This document shows, in pieces, positions 12,661 through 24,074 of a stretch of 64,000 nt of DNA. Source of the stretch: Pyrus communis (taxonomy: Eukaryota > Streptophyta > Magnoliopsida > Rosales > Rosaceae); contig NC_084813.1 in the NCBI RefSeq assembly GCF_963583255.1, positions 16,344,299-16,408,298 on the forward strand, in the 5' to 3' direction. Position 1 is the first letter of the stretch, and the number at the start of each line of letters is the position of its first letter. The notes beneath the pieces were generated by a model that was not told where the DNA came from, made no database searches, and saw only the letters and a list, made by a program, of their open reading frames with translations. A program made the position numbers and the translations under genes.

Positions 12661-13734
12661 ATTGGAATTAAATAGATTCTAAAAATCAGACAAATGATTA
12701 TAGAAAATTATATGGATAAATAAAGTGATTAATTAAATTCTCCACATATTAACAGTTGATTAAAGCAGTGTATTCAGCTCGACTGCATTTGAATCTCTTT
12801 TATAGTGCATTACCATATTTTAGAATATTGGTTTATGAAAAGAAGAAAGACTCACTAATCCCTTACTGAGATGTAGTGGCAGATGTGTGAGAATGAAAAG
12901 TATGACTTCATGAAAGTTCTCTCGTGTTCTAAAATATTATATATTGTAAATTTTTTAATTGTTAAATCCTAATATTGTATCTTAAATTAATAATTTAACG
13001 ATTAAAACACTCTTAGTATACAATATTTCAAATTATAATAGAAAAGAATAATGTTAAGTAGATAATTTGTAAATTAAATGATTTGTCACTATAAGAAATA
13101 AGCACTTTTATTAACATTTATGTATAATCTAATCATCTTCTTTTATGTTATTTAATATATAAAATTTTATCTATAAATTCAATATCTCTAGTATTATTCC
13201 TAATAGAAATTCCCAATACTTTGAATCTTCTTGCTAAAGAAAGAAAGCACTTTGTTGGCATTGGTGTTTGGAATTTGTGCTTTTGTATTAGAGTTGCAGA
13301 AAATGGGGAAGATGAGCCCTTTGATTAAAATAATCATAACTTACCAGAATAATATGATTAAAAAAATACAAGAAAATGGATAGAGAGGAATGGCCACAGA
13401 CAATGCAGATCCCAAGTCTTATATCTGCCCCCTTCCTTGTCTTTAAACTAACCTAAATTTGTTGATGACCCACACGCACTCTTTATCTCTCTCCCTCTCT
13501 CGCCTTCTCAGACGCACACGCACACACTATGTCGGTCGTCTTAAAAAAAAATGAAAGAAAAAGCCTTTTATACAAAATCATTTTTCATGTATAAATTAGA
13601 TAGTTATATATTATATTAGATCATGTTCAGAAATCACAATCATGAACATTGACTGTGTCTAGCAGTAGTAGGAGATTAGGATTCTTTCTAAGCAAATAAC
13701 TTACATGTTTCGAGTCAAATTGGGTTTACAGGCA
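12661..13734. other. Intergenic, AT-rich
   Basis: There is no gene and no repeat with definable ends. A short CT-rich and CACA-rich stretch lies near 13485-13530. Confidence 0.5.
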
Positions 13735-13742
13735 AAATTAAT

Positions 13743-13897
13743 AGGAAATTTTAACGAAAAACTTATAGTATTATTTATTTTAACAAAAAATCAAATTTTT
13801 ACACTAAAAAGTCAATCCTAATACTATTCATTTTACCCTTTATTTTGTCTTTATTGTTAAAACTTAAAGTTTTCAAATCATTTTCATTAGTTTTCCT
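13743..13897. mobile_element. 155-bp MITE, copy 1
   Basis: The ends are AGGAAATTTTAACG and, reverse-complemented, AGGAAAACTAATG. The 8-bp flanks AAATTAAT (13735-13742) and AAGTTAAT (13898-13905) match at 7 of 8. The interior shares TTTTTACACTAAAAAG, TCAATCCTAATACTATTC and GTTAAAACTTAAAG phrases, in reverse orientation, with the copies at 50446 and 63153. An 8-bp duplication suggests a hAT-type non-autonomous element. Confidence 0.75.
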
Positions 13898-13954
13898 AAG
13901 TTAATAAGGGATGCGTTTTTGAGTCTCACTTTGAACTATGTTTTCATAATCTTA

Positions 13955-15082
13955 GGCCATCTCCAACCAAAAGCTGGCCAGAGAGCTCGTTTTAGTCCTC
14001 TGACCCTCCAAGAAATTAATATTTTAATGAACAGTGTAGGACCATATTTCTTACCATCTCCAACCGAAAAGCAAAAGGACCATAGGCCAAACATAGCCTT
14101 GTGAAAAAAAAAAATACCATCTCCAACCAAGGGTGAGAGGGCCAAACATAATTTATTATTTTAATTGAACTACTATAGTTACTTAAATTAAATTACCTCA
14201 ATAATTTTAAAGGTTCTAAAAGACGCTAGGCGCTAGTCGGGCGGCGAGCTGGGTCCTAGCGCCTAGGCGGCTAGGCGGGATCTAGGTGGGCGCCTAGGCG
14301 GACTAGGCGGACTAGGCGGATTTGACTAAATCCATTATATTTCATTTAAATAAGTGTATGTTTATACTTAAAATATATATAATTTCATCATAAACTACAA
14401 AATAGAATGACACATATATTATGAAGTATTGGAATATAATGAAAACATGGGGAACAAGCATATAATATGTGCTCATTTAAGTATTTGACAAGTCTCTTAC
14501 AATTTATTGAAAAAAAATAAAATGCAAAATGAAAGTTATCTATTTTCTGCCTAAGTGAGTCGATGCCTAGGCGGGTCTGGGCGGGTGCCTAGGCGGTCTA
14601 GACGGGCACCTCAGTAGGTTTATGGGCTCTTTCTTAATTTTCAAACGCCTAGGCATTAATCAGGACGGTAACCAACCGCCTAGCGCCTAGGCAGGGATTT
14701 TTAGAACAGTGATAATTTTATGTTATGGATTGTCAATAATTTTCATGTTGTTAAATGTTTTTAAAAATGTTGTTTAAGTTTCATGTTGTTAATTTTTTTT
14801 TTTATGTTGTTTAATGTTACTTAATGTTATTTAATGTTGTTTAATGTTACTTAATGTTAGGAGAAAAAAATAGAGTTTTTAAATTTTGTAATTAAAAAAT
14901 AGTAAAAAAAAAAAAAAAATCAAATATGACATCAGCATGTGGCTCAGCCCAGGGCCAGTTGGCCCTTTGGCCCTTTTTGTCTAGTGGGGCCCACGAGCCC
15001 TTTGGCCTGTCCCTCGATTGGAGACTGTTTTCGGGCTATTTTCGGCTATCTGGCCCTTTGGATCATTCGGTTGGAGATGGCC
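13955..15082. mobile_element. PIF/Harbinger-type non-autonomous element with TTA duplication
   Basis: The left end is GGCCATCTCCAACCAAAAG. The right end, reverse-complemented, is GGCCATCTCCAACCGAATG. TTA flanks both ends (13952-13954 and 15083-15085), the 3-bp target typical of PIF/Harbinger elements. There is no transposase frame. CCATCTCCAACC recurs inside near 14055 and 14118. A second element (14210-14711) is inserted in it. Confidence 0.75.
14210..14711. mobile_element. 502-bp GC-rich element nested in the Harbinger-type element
   Basis: It is bounded by a perfect 9-bp duplication ATAATTTTA (14201-14209 and 14712-14720). The ends share GTTCTAAAA in inverted orientation. Near each end lie clusters of CCTAGGCGG and GCGCTAGGCG words, strongly GC-rich and palindromic, around an AT-rich middle. 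A 9-bp duplication points to a Mutator-like or related mover. Confidence 0.75.
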
Positions 15083-15135
15083 TTAAAATACATATATCTT
15101 AAACTCTTCCTCATTTATTCCTCCAAAAAAAAAAA

Positions 15136-16554
15136 GGGTAAATGACAAAAAATTATCTCAATTATTTGTCTCACGACACTATCATACCTCATCTTTTAAA
15201 AATGACAATGTCATTCCTCATCTTTAGAATTTGGTCAAATGTTATACATTTTGTTAGCTTGGCCTTGAATTTCGCAGTTAAATGCTGACGTGGCTTGATT
15301 CGGGATCCACTTTTTATTAAAAAATTAATAAAATATTGAAAATAATAATTTACCCTAAGGAAAAAAAAAAAACAAACCCAAACACCCATCTTCCCATCAC
15401 CGTCTTCACCAGTCTTGTCTCACTCAACCTCAGTTACAACTCATTCTCCGGCCACCTCCCCGCCGAAATTTTCAACCTCACCAACCTCACAACATTAGAC
15501 ATCAGCAGAAACAACTTCTCCGGCCATTTCCCCGTCGGAGTCTCAACCCTTCAAAACCTCATGTTCTCAATGCATTTGACAACAGCTTTTTCAGGTCGCT
15601 CCCTACCGAAATTTCAGAGCTTCAAAACCTCAAAATCCTCAATTTAGCCGGAAGCTACTTCCGGGGACTGATCCCGTCGGAATACGGCGCTTTCTGCCAC
15701 CTCGAGTTTATTCATCTCACTGGGAATTTAATCACCGGAAGCATTCCGTCCGAATTGGGGAAGCTTAAAACAGTGACACACATGGAAATTAACTACAATT
15801 ATTACCACGGAAACATTCCGTGGCAATTGGGGAACATGACAAAACTCCAGTATCTCGACATTGCCTATGCAAATCTCTCCTGCACCATCCCAAAATCCCT
15901 CGGGGATCTCAACAATCTCGAATCCCTCTTCCTTTTCAGAAACCAGCTTTCTGGGTCGATTCCGGCGAAGCTCAGCAACATCAGAGCTCTTCAAAGCTTG
16001 GATCTTTTCGACAATTTGATTTCTGGGTCGACCTCAGAAACCTTTTCGGAGCTGAAAAACCTTAAACTCCTCAGCCTTTTTCACAATGAGATGGCCGGCG
16101 AAGATCCCGACAGAATTGTAGAGCTTCCATTGCTGGAGATGCTGCTTTTGTGGAACAATTACTTCTTCGGCAACCTTCCTCGGAGCTTGGGTGGGGAGAG
16201 GTGGGTCTGGGGGGGGGGGAGATGTTGGCATGGGTGGGGAAGGGGTCGAGGGTTGCAGGGAAGGGGAAAGGGAATGGATTTGGGTTACAAGGAAGGGGAA
16301 GGAGAAGGGATGGGAAGATAGGTGTTCGGGTTTTTTTTTTTTTTTTTAGTATTATTTTTAATATTTTATTGATTTTTTAATAGAAAATGGGCCCCGAATC
16401 AAGTCACGTCAGCATTCAACTGAGAAATTGATGGCCAATCTAACGGAAGGTATAAAATTGGACCAAATTCTAAAGATGAGGTATGATATTGTCAATTTTA
16501 AAAGATGAGGTATGATAGTGTCATGAAGTTGAGGTAGTTTTTTGTAATTTACCC
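15136..16554. mobile_element. Pack-MULE-like element A carrying an LRR receptor fragment
   Basis: Long terminal inverted repeats of about 265 bp (15136-15402 and about 16307-16554) both begin GGGTAAAT and share CACTATCATACCTCATCTTT. The TIR family is the same as element B. The flanks are A-rich (A11 left, A6 right), so the 9-bp duplication cannot be verified. The interior (15400-16200) is host-gene sequence, not transposase. Such gene-carrying, transposase-less Mutator elements are known as Pack-MULEs. Confidence 0.8.
15395..16195 (+). pseudogene. Captured LRR-receptor ectodomain fragment (PXY/TDR-MOL1-type clade)
   Basis: About 265 codons of consecutive leucine-rich repeats are readable, for example LGNMTKLQYLDIAYANLS, LESLFLFRNQLSGSIP and LSLFHNEMAG. 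The repeat pattern and the WNNYFFGNLPRSLG phrase recall the Arabidopsis MOL1/PXY-like LRR XI receptors. One single-base deletion near 15562 splits the frame. There is no signal peptide, membrane span or kinase. The codons are otherwise little damaged, so capture or loss of function is fairly recent. It is not a copy of the PEPR gene at 57544. Confidence 0.7.
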
Positions 16555-17008
16555 AAAAAATTATTATATATTGTATATATTCTCGAAGAAAGAGAAGGAA
16601 AAAAATCTCTCCAAAATATAATCTAATGAGTTTCAAATCATTATATTGTAGAGATGGTTAGTATACTGGATCTAAATATTTTCTGATTTCACTAGTTTGA
16701 TAGAAAAATTATATTAATACACTAAATTAAGAAGACCGCATTGCATTTTCATCTTAAGTCTCAGCTTGTATTGGATGACTATGTTCAAGTACATATGTGC
16801 ATACTTTTTTTTTTTGCCTCTCTGCTCATGTGATTAGAGAATGAAAATACAATGGTTAAGTACAACCGGTACTAGTAGGTTTCTTTCCGCTTCTAATTCG
16901 TATTGATGTTCTTGAGGTTGCTAAAGGGAAAAGAAAAAAAAAAGACTATAATCTCAACTTTTCATTTTGATGATTGCAACAAGTGATGAGATGTTTACAA
17001 AGATATTT

Positions 17009-18685
17009 GGGTAAAGTACAAAAAACTACCTCAACTATGGGTCAAACGACACTATCATACCTCATCTTTTTAAAATGACGATGTCATATCTCATCTTACG
17101 AATTTGTGACAATGTCATACCTTCCGTCAATTTGTCTGTTAATTATTTCGTTAAATAGTGATGTGGCTTAAAAAAATTAATTAAATATTAAAAACTAAAA
17201 TTAGAAAATCATTTAACAATTTTTTTTTAACATTGGGACCCACCGTTTATCCCCCTCACCTTTCTTCTCTCCTTCTATCTTGCCCCACCCCAAACCCAGA
17301 TCCCACCCGCTCCCGTCTTCCCTTAACCTACCCCCCCAAACTCATCACCCTTAACCTTCTTCCCTACCTATCTCCCCCGAACTCATCACCATCACCTTCC
17401 TTCCCCATTTCAGTCCCCACCCTAATTTCCCCACTTCGATTTCCCTCACCGTGCCCAAAACCACCATTTCTCCCCTCTTTCTCCCTTTCCTCTCGTATTC
17501 TCTCTCCATTTCTCCCTATCACGCTGCAACAGCAGCCTTATCGGCTCTGCCATCATCCGCAAGCTCCAAGTCCTAGACTTCGCGAACCTCGTCCTCCGCA
17601 CCCACTCCGAGAGCCTCTTGTTTCCGAGAACCTAACCGATTCGATTGTCAACATGAGCCTCGGCAAGCTCGCCCTTCGCACCCATAGATGTGCCAACAAA
17701 TCTGTGTCTTCCGCCGAGGAGTACCTCCAGCTATCCCAAGCCTTCAATGATTTCTCCACCTGCAGCAGTGACATATCAGGAGAATTAAAAAGGCTCGCAA
17801 GCTTGCCGTCGCCTGAAAACGCGCTGACCTCTGAATTATCCGAGGTTGTGCCAGAACTGGAGCTATGCCAGGGGTTTTTGCAGATGGAGAGCATCTCGAC
17901 CGAGATCATCGAGAGCATTTCGCCGAAGGATCTTCAGCCGACGATCAAGATCTGCGTCGACGACCTTCAATCGCCGTGAATCAATCTGCAGCGGCCAAGC
18001 TCAGGCTTTTAGCGAAGAATCGGGTTGATAATCATGTTTTGATCGACGAGTCTGGCACCTTTCCCGCTCTAATTCCTCTACTGCGGTGCAGCGATCCATG
18101 GACGCAGGAGCACACCGTCACGGCGCACACGCAGTTTACGAAATTCCAATTCGAATTTGAACAGGGGAGAAAGAAAAGGATGAATGCACGAGGTAGAGGT
18201 GTCAAAGGGGTAGCAACAGAGCACACCCAATTTGCGAAATTCCAATTGGGATTTGAATTGTTTGAGTAAATTAAAAATTGGGGACTGAAATGGGGAAGAA
18301 GGGTGAGGGTGATGAGTTCGGGGGAGATAGCTGGGGAAGAAGGTTGATGGTGATGAGTTGGGGGGGTGGGTTAGGGGAAGACAGGAGCGGGTGGGATTTG
18401 GGTTTGGGGTGGGGGAAAACGGGAGGAGGGAAGAAAGGTGAAAGGGATAAGGGGTGGGTCCCCATGTAAAAAAAATGTTAAATGATTTTATAATTCTAGT
18501 TTTTAATATTTAATTAAATTTTTTAAGCCACGTCACTATTTAACGAAGTAATTGACAGACAGACTGATGGAATGTATGACATTGTCACAAATTCGTAAGA
18601 TAAGGTATGACAATGTCATTTTAAAAAGATGAGGTATGATAGTGTCATTTGACCTATAATTGAGGTAATTTTTTGTACTTTACCT
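17009..18685. mobile_element. Pack-MULE-like element B carrying an ARM-repeat protein fragment
   Basis: Terminal inverted repeats are about 415 bp long (17009-17426 and about 18272-18685). They start GGGTAAAGTAC on the left and AGGTAAAGTAC on the reverse-complemented right. The flanks AAGATATTT (17000-17008) and AAAATATTT (18686-18694) match at 8 of 9, the duplication size of Mutator-like elements. The pyrimidine-rich inner TIR (CCACCCCAAACCC) is also mirrored. The interior is a host gene fragment. Confidence 0.85.
17540..18130 (+). pseudogene. Captured ARM-repeat (U-box family-like) gene fragment
   Basis: Readable phrases are SLGKLALRTHRC, LSQAFNDFSTCSSDISGELK, ESISPKDLQPTIKICVDDLQ and, after a frame change near 17970, QSAAAKLRLLAKNRVDN with LIPLLRCSDPWTQEHTVTA. 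The last two are typical of the first ARM repeat of plant U-box/ARM proteins. The fragment has no U-box and stops after one repeat. It is frameshifted and fused to TIR sequence, so it is not a working gene. The exact paralogue is unknown. Confidence 0.65.
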
Positions 18686-18694
18686 AAAATATTT

Positions 18695-19555
18695 TATGAC
18701 CAAATTACGCCACTAACATTGTTGGTTTTATCACTTTATTGTACTCATTTTTATAAATATATTTATAGTGCTTGCCTTTATATGAGTTGAATCTCTCCAA
18801 CCAAGTGGTGACAACTTACAATCACCACTCGACTGACGACTCACGGCTTGTTGTAAGTACATTTTTTTTACTCAATTGAGAGAAGATGAAGCTTTAAATT
18901 CGTACTTTAACACAAACACTAAGACATTTGCAGTGTAGTTGAAGGCTGTAACCATTTGAGTGAAAGTATGTTGCTGTTCGGTGTTTGACGTCCAAATTTT
19001 ACAAGGATGGTCAACGTTTGGTCAACATTGTCCGCGAATATTCTTTATATTATTCGATCTACCCCTCAACCAATATTATTTGTAAGTAATAATAGATAGA
19101 CCATTTGTTAAGACTGTATTAGTGAACTATGTGATGTGATTGTTATATATCAAACAAGAAGTTGAATTCTCTCTCATTCCTTTTCTCTTCATGGCCCTTC
19201 CCTTGTCTCTCAGTTTTTCTTTTCTTTCTCTCTTTATAGAGAAGATAAAATAAGATAATAGTATGACTTAATCTTAAACATTTAAATAAGAGTTGATGAA
19301 TAGGAGAAGAAAATAGAAGGGAGATAATCCAGATCTTTGGTATAGTACACCAATATAATAGTACGAAAATGTGATTTTCCTTATCGAGATATATCATGTT
19401 TATTTCCATATTCTTACTCATATAAGGATTTGTTGTAATAGTAGTTTTAATACCATATGGCGCGGCAGATAGATTTGCTTTTTTGAGGATCATTCATGCA
19501 TGTATCTGCTCTAATAACTTTCCAACTATAATCTTGCCAGGGTTAAAGCTTGATT
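18695..19555. other. Intergenic, no gene seen
   Basis: AT-rich DNA with a CT-rich patch near 19170-19235. The 116-codon minus-strand frame here has no family features. Confidence 0.5.
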
Positions 19556-20135
19556 TGGTATAAACATTATACCATTTCTAAAAGTAGTCTTGCAATATAG
19601 AATTTCAATGTAATACAAATAGGCATGCTCCTACCACACACCAATCGTCCATCACATACATCAAGGGAGAAAAGGAACAACCATGACCAGCATGTCCAAG
19701 AAAATCTGTAAAACTACAAAAATTCTATGTTAACGAGTTAAATCTTAAAAATTCATCTCCAAGAACTCCATAAGGGATACCATACAATAGTAAAGTGAAT
19801 GGTTGCTCTTTAAATTTATAGAATCACTGTTCATTTGTTAAATGTTAAAAAGTATTTAGTCTAATATCTTAGCGGATAGGGTGTTAGGTTTTCACCCAAT
19901 ATCCAAAGTTTGTTAAAATAGAGTGTAATTGGAGCTTAAAAATTAAGCGGACTAGCTAATGTAGTTTTCTGGCACTGTTCACCCACTAAACTAGTAAAAC
20001 TGTTGCAAATGCTAATAAATATACTTGAGAATATGGCTTCCATCAACTTTGTTGTTCTTGCAAGAGGCCCTTTCATGGCGCTCTTTTGTATGCAAGACTT
20101 TAGTATACTTAGTACCTGAGCTCAGAGGGTGTAGG
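19556..20135 (+). pseudogene. Remnant of a defensin-like gene (promoter plus signal-peptide exon)
   Basis: The upstream block at 19556-19685 matches the promoter of the intact gene at 33792 in order and wording (CATTTCTAAAA, TTGCAA, ATACAAATAGGCATGCTC, CCATCACA, GAGAAAAGGAACAACC). At 20034 an ATG opens a signal-peptide-like exon (ATGGCTTCCATCAACTTTG) that aligns with exon 1 of the intact gene. Its end carries an in-frame stop, and CAGAG stands where the donor CAGGT is expected. No second exon follows. The gap between promoter and exon is longer than in the intact copy, so extra DNA has entered. I call it a dead paralogue. Confidence 0.6.
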
Positions 20136-20259
20136 CAAGATTTTCTTGTACTTATTATACCAAAAAAATATTGTGGGAATAAGGTTGTAGTACAAATTCT
20201 AGAAAATAGCCTACATTTTTTAGTTTCTCTGAGTGTATCCCATCACTAAAAGAAATTAA

Positions 20260-21320
20260 GAGTACGTTTGTTGCAACGGACTATCTCGAATTGGATTAGC
20301 ATCAGAGACTAAGCTGGACTGGCTTGGCATGGACTAAATAGTACTAGAATTGTGAAACATTTGATATAATGCTGGACTAGCTAGGACTAAATTTTATTCT
20401 TTATTTTTAATTATAAAGGGAAGTGTTTTTGGCACTCCAAAAATCTCATTCTACACTTCTCACAAGTGTATTTTTCTTTCCCAATATAGAAAGTTTGAAA
20501 TGTAGAATGAGATTTTTAGAGTGCTAATAACAATTCCTTTATAAAAACTTCCACTTTCTTGCCTACAAAACTAGAATACACTATAAATAAAAACAAAGCC
20601 AAAAATTAGATTTTATACCAAAGAATCAAAATCTTGAATTTTCTATCTTTCCCATCAAAGAGTTGAGTTGCACCAAAAAAAAAAATGCACAGACAGTGCT
20701 ACATCCCATAAAAAAAAAAAAAACAAAAAGTGATGGGAGAGGTTGCAGAAGAAGAAGAAATTTGGAAAGGATAGGGAAGTTTTCTTGACAAATTTGATTG
20801 GAAAAAAATTGTTCAGGCATGTTAAAAATGGTGGGGGAGACCAAATTGGGAGTGGGTATTGGAGGCCTTGATGCGTTGGAATTGAAGCTTGCAAGAGCTT
20901 GGCATCCATGGTGATCACGACGACGATCGAAGCAAATAGTCGCTACGATGCCTATTTCCTCCCAACGATATGCAGATCCGATGCGAATCCCATCTGAGAT
21001 TCAAAAATAACGAAGCCCAGAACTCGTAGAGGGGCGAAGCAGGGAAAAGGAAGAAGCCAATTTTGAAAATGGATGTGGAAGTCGGGAAGAAGAAGCAGAT
21101 GCGAGGGCCTAATGGAAGGGCTAAGCGGAAGCGAAGCAGAAAACCAGAGATGGCCTTAGCGAATCCCATGGTATGGGGAGGGTCTCGTTAAGAATGTCTA
21201 GCGAGGTCTCTAGTCCAAGGAAGTCTCCTTTAGTCTCATTTAAGTTAGTCCCAGCACGACCAAACGTAGGACTACATTAGTATGTAGTCCCAGTCCCACT
21301 TAGTGAGCCCAAACACACCC
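20260..21320. mobile_element. Second PIF/Harbinger-type non-autonomous element
   Basis: The left end is GAGTACGTTTGTTGC and the right end, reverse-complemented, is GGGTGTGTTTGGGCTC. TAA flanks both sides (20257-20259, 21321-21323). GGACTA-type words recur near both ends. The middle (20700-21180) is purine-rich without a convincing protein. A smaller MITE is nested inside. Confidence 0.7.
20418..20538. mobile_element. 120-bp MITE, copy 1, nested in the Harbinger-type element
   Basis: The arms are GGGAAGTGTTTTTGGCACTC and AGGAATTGTTATTAGCACTC (right arm reverse-complemented), followed by shared AAAAATCTCATTCTACA. TTATAAA flanks both sides (20411-20417, 20539-20545). A second copy lies at 61529. 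Confidence 0.75.
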
Positions 21321-21407
21321 TAATAGTTTAGGGTTTAGGGACCGGTAAGCAAAGATGGATGGTGTTTCTTTCATTACCGAATAAACTATTAAACTCTAAA
21401 CAAGATT

Positions 21408-21591
21408 GTCACTTAGTACAACGATTTAGTCGTATTCCTTTTCATTTGTAAGTGAGATCTTATGTTTAATTCTTGCAAAGACGAATTTGAACCACATTAT
21501 TGCTAGCCCATTGTGAGGCTTAGTCCAGTCCCCTACCCCCTTATTGTAGATAATATCATTTGTTTAAAAAAAAATTAAATAAATAAATAAA
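21408..21591 (+). mobile_element. tRNA-derived SINE, copy 1, with 11-bp duplication
   Basis: It reads CACTTAGTACAACG, then TTAGTCGTATTCC (box A region), TGTAAGTGAGATCTTATG and a decayed box B (TTTAATTCTTGC), and ends in an A-rich (AAAT)n tail. TAAACAAGATT flanks it at 21397-21407 and 21592-21602. The other two copies are on the minus strand. Confidence 0.75.
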
Positions 21592-22304
21592 TAAACAAGA
21601 TTAGGTCCTTATTCACCGAGAAGGAGGAAGAGTTTGAACTGGGGTTGAAGAAGCAGGCCTATTCACCAAAACTATCCATCACTTGTGCAAACTAAAAAAG
21701 AAAGCACTTTTTGGCAACAAATCAGCAATGTTTAAGAGAGGATCATGCACATCTAGACCTGGCAATTTCTTACACGACCCGTTAACACGACACGTAAACG
21801 ACACGAAAATAACGGGTTTCGGGTCAACACGATAACTAATCGGGTCATTATCGGGTCACACGATAATAACCCGTTAATAACGGGTCCTTAACAGGTTTAC
21901 ACGAGAGTGACACGCGGGTAACCTGTTTCGACACGATAAGAAAAATGCTATTTTGATGATTTTAATTTTTTAAACTACTAAAAAAAACTTACTATAAAAT
22001 GCAATAGATATAATGAATATGTATATATTGTTTATTAATTATTATTCTATATAAACTTTAAATTTTAAGTTTTATTTATTTATTTATTTTTATAGTATAT
22101 TATAGGCAAAGATTGAGATTAAAAATCATAAAACACATTAAAAATAAAAATATCAAGTAATATAAAAATACCAAACACATAAAAAAATTATAATAATTAA
22201 TTTCCCGCCTAATATTTCAAGACTTTCATCCATTTCCAGCCTAATGTTTGGGAAATTTTGCAGCCTATATCCATCCATTTCCCGCCTAATATTTAACCCA
22301 AAGA

Positions 22305-24074
22305 AACTCTAAGTGTTAGTTAATGTATCGTTTTGATGGGATACGCATCCTATGAAACAAATTTTAATGATCCAATCGTCAAACTTGTTTATATATGCTT
22401 CGAGATCGCATACGCCAAAATTTGCAAAAAAAAAATATTCAGAGATCAAGAAACGAGACAAAACTTTTCAACGGTTATAAACGAAAAATCACGATTTAAC
22501 GGTTGTTTTAACTCTGATTTTGATGATTTTTTACAGCTATACTCTTTGACCCTCTATGAATATAATAAATGAATTCGATCTTCAATTTAAAATATTTACA
22601 TTGGTGGATACCACAAAATCTTATGTTATACTTGATAAAAGTATAAATAAACTCTCAAGTGTTAGTCAATTTATCATTTTGATGGGATACGCATCTTACA
22701 AAACTAATTTCAACGATCCAACCGTCAAACTTGTTTATATATGCTTCGATATCGCATACACCAAAAATTGCAAAAAACAAACATTCAGAGATCAAGTAAC
22801 GAGACAAAAAATTTTGACGGTTATAAATGAAAAATCATGATTTAACGGTTATTTTAACTCCGATTTTGATGATTTTTTACAACTACACTCCTTGACCCTG
22901 TATGAATACAATGAATGAACTCGATCTTCAATTTAAAATATTTATACTAGTGGACACCACAAAATCTTATGTTATGCTTAATGAAAGTATAAATAAACTC
23001 TTAAGTGTTAGTGAATCTATCGTTTTGATGGGATACACATCATACGAAACTAATTTCAACGCTCTAACCGTCAAACTTGTTTATATATGCTTCGAGATCG
23101 CATACGCCAAAAATTGCAAAAAACAAACATTTAGAGATCAAGTAACGAGACAAAACTTTTCAACGGTTATAAACGAAAAATCATGATTTAACGGTTATTT
23201 TAACTCTAATTTTGATGATTTTTTACAGCTACACTCCTTGACCCTATATGAATACAATGAATGAATTCGATCTTCAATTTAAAATATTTACACTAGTGGA
23301 TACCACAAAATCTTATGTTATACTTGATGAAAATATAAATAAACTCTCAAATGTTAGTGAATCTATCGTTTTGATGGGATACGCTTCCTACGAAACTAAT
23401 GTCAACGATCCAACCGTCAAACTTGTTTATATATGCTTCAAGATCGCATACACCAAAAATTGAAAAAAACAAACATTCAGAGATCAAGTAATGAGACAAA
23501 AATTTTCAACGGTTATAAATGAAAAATCACGATTTAACGGTTATTTTAACTCCGATTTTGATGATTTTTTATAGCTACACTCCTTGACCCTATATGAATA
23601 CAATGAATGAATTCGATCTTCAATTTAAAATATTTACACTAGTGGATACCACTAAATCTTATGTTATACTTGATGAAAGTATAAATAAACTCTTAAGTGT
23701 TAGTGAATCTATTGTTTTGATGAGATACGCATCCTACGAAACTAATTTCAACGATCCAACCGTCAAACTTGTTTATATATGCTTCGAGATCGCATACTCC
23801 AAAAATTGCAAAAAACAAACATTCAGAGATCAAGTAAAGAGACAAAACTTTTCAACGGTTATAAACGAAAAATCACAATTTAACGGTTATTTTAACTTCG
23901 ATTTTGATGATTTTTTACAGCTACACTTCTTGACCCTATATGAATACAATAAATGAATTCTATCTTCAATTTAAAATATTTACATTAGTGGATACCACAA
24001 AATCTTATGTTATACTTAATGAAAATATAAATAAACTCTAAGTGTTAGTTAATGTATCGTTTTGATGGGATACG
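22305..24074 (+). repeat. Tandem array of 346-bp units (left part)
   Basis: GATGGGATACGCATCC-type anchors recur at intervals of about 346 bp. The phrase TATGAATA(C/T)AAT(A/G)AATGAA is at 22553, 22899, 23245 and 23591, exactly 346 apart. Each unit carries TTCAACGGTTATAAACGAAA and TTTAACGGTTATTTTAAC. The units differ by a few percent. A similar 94-codon frame is open in most units, but 346 is not a multiple of three, so the array cannot code one continuous protein. Confidence 0.9.

Noticed and set aside
15395..16195. A fragment derived from the PEPR gene in this window
   Set aside because: The LRR sequence differs clearly and resembles the PXY/MOL1-type receptors; it came from another gene.
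17233..17979. A 248-aa host gene
   Set aside because: The N-terminal half is transposon TIR sequence and the rest is a captured, frameshifted ARM-protein fragment.
22333..23956. A family of small tandem protein genes
   Set aside because: The frames recur because the DNA is a 346-bp tandem repeat inside a transposon; the period is not a multiple of three and no protein features are visible.
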